The notes below the pieces were generated by a model, which made no database searches, was not told the origin of the DNA, and worked only from the letters and a program-made list of their open reading frames with translations. Both the position numbers and the translations under genes were made by a program. From the NCBI RefSeq assembly GCF_016920785.2, contig NW_024609835.1, forward strand, positions 170,930,995 through 170,994,994: 64,000 nucleotides of DNA. Direction: 5' to 3'. Every line of letters starts with the position of its first letter. Position 1 is the stretch's first letter. Origin of the DNA: Ixodes scapularis. Its lineage: Eukaryota > Arthropoda > Arachnida > Ixodida > Ixodidae. Below are positions 1 through 10,122 of this stretch, one piece after another.

Positions 1-1049
1 CGAAACGTGGTTGAACGCGCAACTTCTAGATGGCGCCAGTATCGAGGTGTGAAAAGGCCCGCGTTATCCGCTGCGTGAAATAGATCCCGAAATCTGCCGT
101 GTTCTCCCGGCGGAGGAAGTTTCTGCATCCCTCGCGCGCGCTTGGTATGTACGCGCGGTGACCGAGTCCGGCCTCTGCGCTGTGTGATGCAGTGGGTGGC
201 GCTCGTTTCTGTTCGGAGGTAGGAATAAAAATGCCGGTCCCCTTTTTTACGACGCTCGTTTCTATAGCTTGTTTTTCTTTTTTTTATCTCAAGTGACCTA
301 CAGTACCGCCTGTTCGAAATCGTCCTTTGCGGTGAGCGATTGAGAGTCAGGTTAGCATTTTATTTGGGTCAGCACTACACGTTTAATGGAGACCTCGGGC
401 GGCGATGTAAATATGCATTGCTTCCCAAAGTGTGTCCAAGGTGCGCAATGACAATTGGAAAGTGTATTGAAGGCGCGCGACCGTCGGTTGGTAAAATACG
501 TGCGTTAGATTGACTTATTCAGTCTAATCATTTTTGCCAACGTCTTTTATCTGTTTCGACAAATGACATGGTCGAGTCTATTGATAACCTTAGCTAGATT
601 GGACGTACGGAGTGTCCGGGCTTTAAATAAATTTGCTTCGTTTATGTGAATGAATAACTGTTTTCTCTTTTCCGTGCTCGGTGCTATGCAAAAATCGCTG
701 AGATGTTATGGTAGCTCAGTGTGGCGGCGTTTTGCACGCTGACTCGCTATTGCATTCGCTGTGCACAATATGTGTTCAGATGGAATGTGCCAAATCGTGT
801 TTCCGATCGATATGATAGATTTACTTTGCTACAGTGTTAATTATATTTTCCTGATTTAAACTGGTTCGTCCCTGATCTGAGCCTAAGTTTAAATTCGAAG
901 GGCAGACAGACTTTGCGTCGTAACAGCCGTAATGCGCAGAAAGAAATTAGTACCATGAAAGAAAAACAAAAGGATACGAGGTGGCTCAGTGTTATAGAAG
1001 TAATGAGTGTGCAAAGGATGGGATACGGTCTATTCGTCACATGCACACT
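1..1049. other. No gene recognised
   Basis: AT-leaning DNA after a GC-richer first ~240 bases. The only open frames are short and have no recognisable motif, codon bias or neighbour. I see nothing supportable in it. Confidence 0.6.
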
Positions 1050-1836
1050 CGTCACAGGACGATTGGTCACAGGACGATTCGTCACACAGGAACATTCGTC
1101 ATAGGATGACTCGTCACGCGGCCAACCGGTCTCACAATAGTTCGTCCCCCCAAAAATGTATTGTTCAATTTGGTTCGGGCGGACAAAGGCGAAGAATTTG
1201 TAAGGAACGTTTTAGCTTCTGATTCGGTCCCGAACATTGAATGTTGGTTGGGCCTCAGAAAGTCGGTCACCTCTTATCTTAGCATGTCTTTCGCTTCTCG
1301 AGGTCAAAGAATTTGTAACAGACGTTCTAGCTATCTGGGTCCGTCCTGAACGGTGAATGCGGAGGCCATAGAAGAGCGACTATTTTTGAACTACATTCAA
1401 AAGGATGGAGGTGATCGCAACAGAGAGAGCCATGATGCTGCACGAGGGGTACTCGTACACATTCGGCAGAAGGAATTCCGATACTTGTTGGTTTTGTCGA
1501 ATAGGTGTATGCAAGGCAAAACTAAAAACTAATTTGGCTGCCAGTCGGATTATTGCTCGTTCAAGCCTGCAACTGAGATCAACCTGCTGAAGACCCGTAA
1601 TATAATGAAAGGAAAAGCGGATGAGTATTGTAATATTAGTTTATATAACCATTGGTTTACGTGACAGTGGAAAATTGTGAAACTCCTCATCAGGGTATGT
1701 AGGCAGATGTTGAAATTTACAATTTACTATCGTCCCCTGCTCGATCAATGAGACCAGTTGCCCGCATGACGAGTCATCCTGTGACAAATGTTCCTATGTG
1801 ACGAATCATCCTGTGACCAATCGTCCTGTGACGAAT
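1050..1836. mobile_element. Foldback-like element with short-period tandem arms
   Basis: The left arm (about 1050-1134) and right arm (about 1751-1836) are inverted copies of each other. Both are made of 15-17-bp units of the form TCACAGGACGATTGG and end inward at GGTCTCA. The arms are about 90% alike by eye over ~85 bp. The 615-bp interior has no convincing ORF. Terminal repeats built from tandem units are the hallmark of Foldback-type elements; the class is inferred from this architecture only. I did not find a clear target duplication. Confidence 0.6.
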
Positions 1837-4800
1837 CGTCCTCATCCCGCAAAGGATGCCATCGTACGTTTTTTTTTTTATTTTTTTGTTTTTTTAACTT
1901 TCCGCATTGCTGGGAAACGCTCAAGGTACCAGCAAAGACAGCGAGCTGGCGTGAAATTTCCATCGAGCGGAAAACGAGTGTGACTTTTATTTCATCATGC
2001 GTTTTCATTTTGATATGGCTCAAAATGGGCGCGAAATAGTAACAGGTAAGGCAACAAAATTTAGATGTTAGGTCTGGAGCACCGCCATACTCAGCCGTGT
2101 TGGGGGCATCTCTCGCGAGTCAATACGGCAAAGGTATTGCGCGTCGAACTGTACGTGAGAGTTATCCATTTCAGCGAAACCTTGATTTCGCAAAACTATT
2201 GTGGCTCGAGTCGTGGCTTCCAGTACTTGAAAGCCACGAGTGAGAAATAAATGACAGTTGATTTTGAAGGACAATCGCGACGTGGAAACCCATAAAAGAG
2301 AGTTCCAATAAGACGAGAGCTTCCCCTTCTCTTCAAGTGCGTGGGTTACGCTCTCAATCCTGCACCTGTGGTAACACCGCAGGCTCCTAAAATGGCTTTG
2401 AAAACGTTCCTGATCGCAACAACTTTTTTTTTTTTTTTTTTTTGTCGAGGCGCTATTTTATTTTTTGTCTACCTTGATACCCCATCAGCGCAAAAACTAC
2501 CATAAACTAAAAAAAAAAAATAGTGGGCATACAACGACAACGCACCCACTGGGACCCGAGTCAAGGCAAGAACAACTAACTACTAAAAGGGGAAAAAAAT
2601 CATGTTCGCATACACAGACAGAACGCCTCCATCGAAAGAAATGAATCATGCGCTTGTTCTGCCAGTCTCGTTGTGCGTCTGTCAAAAGCCACAAAGGAGG
2701 AAGACAATCAGCGCCTACACCACTTCTCCCCCCGCACCACCCCTAAAAAGAAGAAAAGGAAGGTTTCTTGGGCGCGCGCGCGGTCGCCCAAGCGATGACC
2801 TTGGAAGGGTATGCGATTGTAGCACGTTTGTCCCCCGGTTGTGCCCCTGTCTCAAATGCCACGGTCCGTTTCTCCCAAGTGCCCGTCTTATCTTCCCGAG
2901 TATCAACTCCGCAGTGATTCTGAATCATTCCGATGCTTTCCAACGTTGCAAAACTGTTAGACGAATATTCGCACAGAAGTATACTCTGTTCGCAGAACTA
3001 TCTACGGCGCTAAAATTCAAAAGCGCCGAGTTGGATTGGGGAACTCGTGTAGGTTTAGCTCATCGTTGGAACATTCTTATTCGCTCGATGAACTCCACAA
3101 AACGTGTAAATATTAGAATGAACTTTCCAGAGAACGAGAGTTGTTGTGGGGGTTCCAGGCGACCGGACAGGTCGCAATTATTGGCTGATTAAAAATTTTA
3201 TTTCATAATCACAATCGTATCATCAAGGGCACGCCATTTCCTCATCACTTCTTCTACGAAAAGAGTTTCTGTATTCGTAGCACACACAGACGGAAACGGT
3301 TGAGACTGCCCAAATAATATCTTCTTTTGGCAGGTACTGCGCAGCGATTACACACAATGCCTCTAACATAAACATGCTGCTCCACATGTCTATTCACAAG
3401 ATGCAATACATCGTTCTCCCAACTTTGTTGAAATGGGCATGAAAGCGCGTAACCGTCACTTTTTTGAAGTTCTACTTAGAGGTGAAGTGTTTACCGTAAA
3501 AAGTCGTTAATTATTTATTTTTTTCCGTTTACTACAAAGCTCGATTCCCTTAAATTTTTGTTTTTATATCGTCTTTACAGCGCTTTTACGTCGGTACTTT
3601 CGTGTTAGAGGACATCACATAATGTGCGAAAAAAAAAAAAACAAAAAAAAACGGTAGGATCGATGCTGCATAGCCTTTTTTTTTTTTTTTTGTGGACATC
3701 AAGAAAAAAAAAAGATAGTAGTTGTCTTCACTTCGCACTGCATGTTTTGGCGCGGAAGTTCCTATTTGGTTATGATGTCTTTACTTTCTTAAAAATTATA
3801 TACAGTAATTTAAATTACCGAATTACAAAAACGTCGAAATTGTATAATTGCTTTTCGTTGGGACGCCATGACGACAGCGACACTCGTGTTCCCTCGTTGT
3901 TTTCGCCAGCATTTCTACGATGAATTGCCAGGATCGCGAGATGCAACAGCGTGACACTCCGTCTTCTGTGACGTCATTTGTTGCACTTCGGGACAACTTT
4001 TGATGTATGGCCAGCATAAGACGCTAACCACACCAGTCGGAGACGCGCTGCAGGTGCCATAGTACTGCTCGTAAAAGTAGCTGTCACGTGCTTTGCTCCG
4101 CGACTGAGGGTTGCCAAATTACGGTGAAACGGAGTATAGACAAAACAGACTGGACGACATTTACCGGGCATCTTTAGAGCTGCGAAGCTCAAAATCACGC
4201 GTACTCATTAGATTTTTTTTTTCTCGCGTGTTTGTGATTTTTATGATGTCCTGCAAGCAAGAAAAAAATATATATGGTGAAGTCACTCCGAGGGGGTAGC
4301 GATAACTGCGAGCCACGAACATGAAGGACTCGCTAACATCCGTCAGGAGTGTGAACGGTAAATCGTCACGCAAACATATTCTCACAAGCTGCAAATATTT
4401 ATTTGGCTTAGCAAGTAGAATACTAGTATACTAACGACATGTGATTATTGTACACAAGATACCATTTCTCGGTTCTTCAAAACCATTTCCCAAGTCTGAA
4501 CGGTCGCGCTACGGGCCGCGGCTAGCCGTGCCCTCGATAGACTACGGAGCTGCGTTGTGTCGTCTGCTACTGTACCGCCAACAGGAGAGCGATAGCTCTG
4601 TGTGTTCCACAGATGCGTGTTGCGGTATAACTCTGTACGTCTGTCCTAGAGGAAGACAAAGAGATAAGCTCTGTGACCCCCTCCTAAGCTAACAAAAACA
4701 AACAGAAGTATACTCGTTTGGACTGAAAGGTTTACAAAATAGTGACCAGACATTGGAAAAGCATATGTCACAGAACTTGGTTTATGAAATGGCATCATTG

Positions 4801-5269
4801 TTTCGAGCAAGAAATCACCTGCTCACCACTGGGACGATGAAATCGTCACTATTTATTGCGTCAGGTATATTTGCGCTCATGAAGAAAAATCTGAACACAT
4901 CCTTCTCCCAAAGTCCTATGTCGAATAATAAACACTTTTTTAAACATCTATGCACAAATAACTCATTTTTTTCTACACTTGTATATGCACGTTAATTGAC
5001 GTCAAACCGCATTTTTGATTAGATCTTGATGTCTACACCAACTACATTCATATTTTTTAGGGCTTTATTGAACGATAACTTCAACTATAGTTAATGGAAC
5101 ACGATGGCTCGATCTCGACAAAAACCTCAACGTGCGAAGCTTCCACAGACGGTCGCTAGCGAGTATTCTCAATGTGAGACTTCAGAAGCTTTCGCTTGCC
5201 ATAGGGAGCTTGCTTTCGACTACAGCACTGCACGGGCCCGGAAAGCGCTGCTGTGTGGAGAGGTTGACT
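1837..5269. other. Noncoding AT-rich DNA with homopolymer runs
   Basis: Long T and A runs occur near 1868, 2426, 2510, 3630 and 3678. A 196-codon ATG frame at 2602-3192 has no domain, no repeat partner in the window and mixed composition, so I do not call it a gene. No RNA gene or element boundary was recognised. Confidence 0.5.
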
Positions 5270-5433
5270 TACAAGATGACGTGTTACGTGGTCACGTAAG
5301 ATGGCGTCATTTCGTGCAGCGTGATCACGTAAGATGACGTCATTTCGTGTAACGAGATCATGTAAGATGACGTGTTTGTGTCACGTCATCACGTAAGATG
5401 ACGTCAGTTCGTATGAACTGACGTCATCTTACG
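5270..5433. repeat. TGACGTCA-rich short tandem array ending in a hairpin
   Basis: About five degenerate units of the form CACGTAAGATGACGTCA follow one another, separated by TTTCGTG-like spacers. The last unit forms a perfect inverted repeat: 19-bp arms at 5392-5410 and 5415-5433 around a 4-nt loop (GTAT). TGACGTCA is the palindromic CRE/ATF site, but regulatory use here is not shown. It could equally be the remnant arm of a foldback element. Confidence 0.7.
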
Positions 5434-6248
5434 ACAACGCCAACAACATTAGTGCCGTCCGGAACCATTGACCTTAGAAACGCGCTTCTTCGCTTGAAGA
5501 GCTGATATGCGTTGATTGTTATTTGTTTCTTTTGCCTACTACAGACCATTCAAGAACTCGCCTTCTGGGTGCCACCAACTTCGTCTACTGGGCTGTGAAG
5601 CGCGTTCGAGCGTGCGCAATACCTCTCTAGGCCGAAAGATTGTACACTGAGTATGCGTTCACAGCTCAATGACTTTGGCATTTTTCGTCAGGATAGATGC
5701 TCCCACGAGAAGAGCGTAATGGATATGTGAATAGAATTGGAAATTTGAAATGTTCTTGTCGAATCGCATTTTTCTTTGGTTATCAACGCTTTTTAGCGTC
5801 ATCACAAGACGTTCAACCCATAATACACTGGTGATTAAAAAATAAGCACCGAAAAACATGCACCGATTTTCGCTCAAAAATAAACACCGGAAAAAAACAT
5901 ACCGTAATCATTACCCATGTCACCTTTTTGGGTGATATGTGAATTTCCAGAAGAACAGCGAGTTATCACCCTCCCCTAGGAATACCCTGACTACAGAGCA
6001 GGCGACCCGTTTTTCCCCGCGTTAGATTGTGGTGACCACGAACCGTACGGAGGTCACAGGACGTCCGTGAAAAATAAAAAGGAGGAAAACAACGATCTAC
6101 TCTGTGCACGCTTCATCCCCAATTTCCACGACCCCAAGGCCGAAGGACGTTTGTGTGAAGGATAACAATAAAATAAAACTTTGCGTCAAAAAAAAAAAAG
6201 CCCGTTTTTAAAAGAAAAAAAAAAGTAGAAACAAGCACAACGCGTTGA
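5434..6248. other. No gene recognised
   Basis: No ORF with recognisable content and no element boundary seen. Confidence 0.5.
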
Positions 6249-6282
6249 CGGACCGCGAGGTTGTGGAACACCTCGCGGTCCG
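6249..6282. repeat. Perfect 13-bp-arm hairpin
   Basis: The arms 6249-6261 (CGGACCGCGAGGT) and 6270-6282 are perfect reverse complements around an 8-nt loop. It lies in a short GC-rich patch (about 6240-6550) whose overlapping frames on both strands look like composition effects. No function is inferred. Confidence 0.75.
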
Positions 6283-6907
6283 CTTGCCACAGGACGGTTG
6301 TCTTCGACCCATAGCTCCAAGGTGAATTTGCCACTTGCGAAAACACGGAGACCTACCCAGCGAGAACCAGGAAAGCAAGACACGCACACTGACGCCTCGG
6401 CGTGCAGAATGAAACAGGATACGGGCGCGGAACACGGCCGCGGAAGAACACCTCGCACAGTGCCGATCCGGCCGATCTCCGAACGGACGATTTCGCATTT
6501 CGTGGACAGCGAGCGCCACCGCATGGGAGAGAGAGGTACCTTAAATACGACGAAAACAAGCACCGACACCTTGGTTCTTTATATTTGCTGTAGTTACGGA
6601 ACAAATCGACTTACATGAATAATTTGAATATTATTCGATTCCGTAATAAATTTAGAAGACATTAAACGCAATTCTTCTTATGTTTGAATTTAGATAATTT
6701 TGTAAATTCGCTCCGAACGCAAGAGTGCCGAATTAGCCGATTTTGACCATTTTCATGATTTTTTTTAAAGAATATAATTAAATTTATGACGAAACATCTG
6801 TTGCGTTTAGTGTCTCGATAATAACTCAATGTCTTTAAAGCCGAAATTTTCAAGAAGATCTGCGCAGCCGTTATTATGTGAGAATTTTTTTAATTTGGTG
6901 AAAAACC

Positions 6908-7378
6908 TCATGTATTCTCTATGGGGCTCTGAGGTGCGCCCCCTCTTAAGATATTGCTCCCCTGTGCATCATTAATAGTATTTTCAATGTCAGCAAGACA
7001 TCTTTGGAAATCATCTGGTGTCGTCTGAGGAGGAAGGTAAAACAGACCTATTAAAATACGTTCTCTGCTAGAACACTCAATTTCAGCCCACAGAGACTCA
7101 GGAAATCTCTCCAGATCCTCACGTCTTCGTGAACTATATTGTTTGTTAAGCGCGACCAATACACCGCCTCCTACTCGGCCCCGGGAAGAGAAATCACGAT
7201 CATGACGGTAGACATCAAAACAAGGCGGAAAGTAGTCGGAGGAACTAACACTAGGACATAACCAAGTTTCCGTTAAGCAAACAATTGAGTAATTAGATAG
7301 AGTAATGTTGGCAAAGAAACATTCAGCTTTCGTCCACAGGCCACGGACATTCTGGTAAAACAAATCGACGTTACTCAT
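6908..7378 (-). pseudogene. ORF2 fragment: APE-type endonuclease N-terminal part (E1)
   Basis: Starts at ATG 7378 with a QNVRGL motif, the conserved Asn-containing first strand of apurinic-type endonucleases of non-LTR elements, followed by LTETW with the catalytic Glu. A GGGVLVAL segment and a YLPPQT segment match the same domain in E6 and E7. The frame loses homology before the GDFN motif, so catalytic Asp and His residues are absent. Its ATG overlaps the ORF1 stop (ATGAGTAA). It is a fragment of a CR1/L2-group ORF2, not a functional enzyme. Confidence 0.75.
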
Positions 7379-8406
7379 CTTTGTATTTAGTGTTGGGCTT
7401 GTGGGCTTCTTCAGACGAGTGAAGGAGTTCTTGACGAAGAGCGCCTCTGAAAGGTTTAAAAAGACAATCCTTCGGCCACAAAGCAGGGTCAGAGAGTTTC
7501 TCAAAGTCTTCGGCAGCTACAGAGACGTGAAAAGAGGCGTAAGTGTTGTAGCGAGTCTTCAGTCGGTGGCACTTCAGGTTTTCCACATCGAGGGAACACA
7601 GATGCCCAACGACGTCAGTAGAGGTGGTGACCGGATGCAGCTTGGTCACAAACAATGCCCTCCGGCGGGAAGATGAGGGGGCAACGCTCAGCTTGCACGC
7701 CACGGACGCTCCGGCTTGCGCGGGGATTCGAGTCTTCGGGCTGATCGGATTGGGCTTCACAGGAAGTGGATCATCTACCGACGCCTCGCTCACCAGCGCA
7801 GAGACCGGTGCCTGCGGGCTCATGGGGTTCGGCTTACCAGGCAGCGCATCATCTTTCGTCGTCCCGTCTGCTGGTGCACCTGCAGGCTTTGCAGAGAGAG
7901 CCGAGGCAGGAAGGAAGCGCAGTGCTGCAGCAAATGTTTTTCCTCCACAGGGCCCTGCCTGAACTTCAACATCAGTTCTTGCACGCTTACCAAGCACATC
8001 GCGTAAGCTGCGAACTTCCGCCCGGAGACAGGCGATGGAGCCTGCCTGGAGCTCCGCCTGCAGTCTCTGCTCACGACGGAGACGCGCGTTGTCTTCACTG
8101 AGGGAAGCAACCTCCTCGGTGAGGAAAGAAATTCCTTCCAGCGCGTCGAGGAGAAGGGACCGAAGGGACTGAAGGCTGGCGTCCCCACGTGCGTCGAGGC
8201 CATCGGGAGAGGAGGCAGGCAGCGTCGCCGGACGAGCAGGGGAGGCCGATGGCGGAGGAGGAGAGCGGGCGAACTGGTCGTCGGGGTCACCGGAGACCAC
8301 GCCGCTGACGTTAGGCCTAGCTCCACCGTTGATCTTGGCACAGCTTTGGCAGACAAAGGAGCTCACCTCACGCTGAAGAAATGTGCGTTCGGTCTCCGGA
8401 AAGCAT
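7371..8406 (-). pseudogene. ORF1 protein of family B retrotransposon, N-terminus missing (E1)
   Basis: About 345 codons stay open from the microsatellite edge to a TAA at 7371. The first residues include a CQSC pair that looks like the end of a PHD-type zinc finger; the rest of the finger is lost. A Pro/Ser/Ala-rich linker, a heptad-like Leu/Glu-rich segment (probable coiled coil) and a second low-complexity linker follow. The C-terminal ~100 residues carry the LKTRYNTYASFHV and WP..C motifs usual in ORF1 proteins of CR1-like elements, which bind the element RNA. The upstream poly-Tyr reading is only the translated microsatellite. Confidence 0.7.
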
Positions 8407-8407
8407 A

Positions 8408-8479
<72 letters not shown>
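8407..8479. repeat. (TAA)n microsatellite, ~24 units
   Basis: Nearly pure TAA/AAT repeat. It is the 3' tail of minus-strand copy E2 and also the 5' cut edge of E1. Confidence 0.95.
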
Positions 8480-8480
<1 letters not shown>

Positions 8481-9864
8481 CTTTATTCTCAAATTGCCCA
8501 GTACCAAGTTCAGTTTCGGGTCCGATCAAAGCCATCAGGGGCTTGTAGGATCAGACCCAGCAGTTTAATTGACAAAAGTATCACAGGCACGGCGACGACG
8601 AACACACAACCAACACACAGACAATAGGCTAAGCCTCACAGGGCCCAGGAGTCACATAGGCACGACGAGGACGAGAACACAACACACACTCAGTTGGATC
8701 AACATTGTAGATCCTTCGAGTCGCACAGGCACGACAACGACGAGCACACGCCAACAGTCACTCAGTTGGTAGAACCACGGAGGGCCTTGGAGAGCAGTGC
8801 GAGGTCACGTGGCACGATAAGTCGTAGAATGAGGTGGAAGAGAAAAAGGAAACAAAGCAAACGCAGACGAGCACACATGCGGCATCTTGGGCGACTGAAT
8901 TCGGTATGATCGTAAATGTAAAAAAAAAAAAAAGACAAATTTAAGCATAATTGAACACTTGATGCTGCAGGGAGGACACCGAAAGGTAGGGCGGGTAGCA
9001 TAAGCAGAAGATGCAGGTCGCTAATGTAGAAAGCAGGAGCATTCGCTCAAAGGCACAATCACATACCTAAAAAAACCATTGCCCAGGTTACTGTCTCGTA
9101 ATGTCAGAAAATACATTTTGCAGCTTCCTTTTCAATTGCTTGTTAGAGGTGATGGAACTGAGCGAGTGCGAGAAGTCATTAAAAAGGCTAGGTACATAAT
9201 GTTTGCGCAGACTCTCACCATATCGAGTCCGTACCGAAGGAATTTGATAAGGAACAAAACATCGGAGTTCACGACATGGATTGGATGGAATTTTGAACTC
9301 GCTTTCCCAAAAGTGCCGCCTGATAACTGTTTGAACAAAGAGCGAGTAAAAAGATGGCAACTGAAGAGACTCAAAAAGATTATCAGTACTAGAGTATTGC
9401 GTGTGATAGGCAACGCTTTTGAGAATACCCTTTAAAATCCGATCGATTCTTGAATGCCATTGGAGGGAGCAATTAAAAAATACGGTGATGCCGTACCTCA
9501 GTACGCTGTACGCTAAGACGTGTATTATGTTTTTTTAATGGATAACGGTAAAATCCCTTTAATGTTGTACATGAAACAACAGACTGTTCGAAGACGTTGA
9601 CATAAATGAGACATATGAGTACCCCACGCTAAATCACAATCAAAGCGAACACCTAAGTATTTCATAGAGTCAACATATTGTATTGGAGTACAATCGGTAC
9701 ATGTGCAGTTAGATGTATGAAGATATAAGGGGAAAGTCAAATTCACATTTTTTAATATATGTTGAACAATAAAGGCGACAGGATAGACCCCTGTGGAACA
9801 CCAGATGTTAAGCATGCCAGAGCACTACGGATGTTGTCAACACAAACAACCTGGGTACGATTTG
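8480..9864 (-). mobile_element. E2: 5'-truncated, internally deleted non-LTR copy, family A
   Basis: The 3' UTR starts next to the TAA tail with a conserved block (TTTGATCGGACCC on the minus strand) also seen in E3, E4, E5 and E8. Upstream lies the C-terminal part of ORF2. The 5' end is cut at the microsatellite at 9865. Confidence 0.8.
9088..9862 (-). pseudogene. Reverse transcriptase C-terminal remnant lacking the YADD box (E2)
   Basis: Begins inside the RT domain with GVPQGSILSPLLFNIY, then jumps straight to the segment corresponding to PLYLHTS. Compared with intact E3 this removes about 75-80 codons including the catalytic YADD box. The remaining C-terminal region (YLGVRFDCDLAW; RTRYGESLR..YVPSLFN) is split over at least two frames, one break near a T-run at 9529-9536. 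It cannot encode an active enzyme. Confidence 0.8.

Positions 9865-9925
<61 letters not shown>
9865..9925. repeat. (TAA)n microsatellite, ~20 units
   Basis: 3' tail of E3 and the 5' truncation edge of E2. Confidence 0.95.
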
Positions 9926-9927
<2 letters not shown>

Positions 9928-10122
9928 TTTTATTGGAACACGCATTTAACAAGGCAGATACACGGGCCTGTCAAAGCCAGAAGCGGCTTGTGGGACAGCA
10001 CCCTACAATTCATGCTTGAAAGAGTCCCCACAAACAAGAGTTCACAGCTCAAATTCAACTACAGATGCAGAACAATGTAGGTGATGATGGTCATTCCAAC
10101 ATATGCAAACAGAAACATGCAG

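Larger units (their letters stand above)
6908..8406 (-). mobile_element. E1: non-LTR retrotransposon fragment, family B
   Basis: First car of the minus-strand train. Reading right to left it holds most of ORF1, then the start of ORF2 (endonuclease). The 5' end is cut at the TAA microsatellite at 8407. The 3' part (rest of endonuclease, RT, tail) is missing: homology stops near 6953, after which a short stretch repeats the Ile-Glu-Asn-Thr coding motif, so the exact 3' limit is uncertain. No tail is present. Confidence 0.75.

Noticed and set aside
2602..3192. A 196-codon ATG frame on the plus strand
   Set aside because: No domain, transmembrane or repeat pattern and no conserved neighbour; a chance open frame is plausible. 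Protein homology or RNA-seq would be needed.
6186..6618. Overlapping 60-127-codon frames on both strands in a GC-rich patch
   Set aside because: Frames overlap on both strands without motifs, as expected from high GC content and few stop codons.
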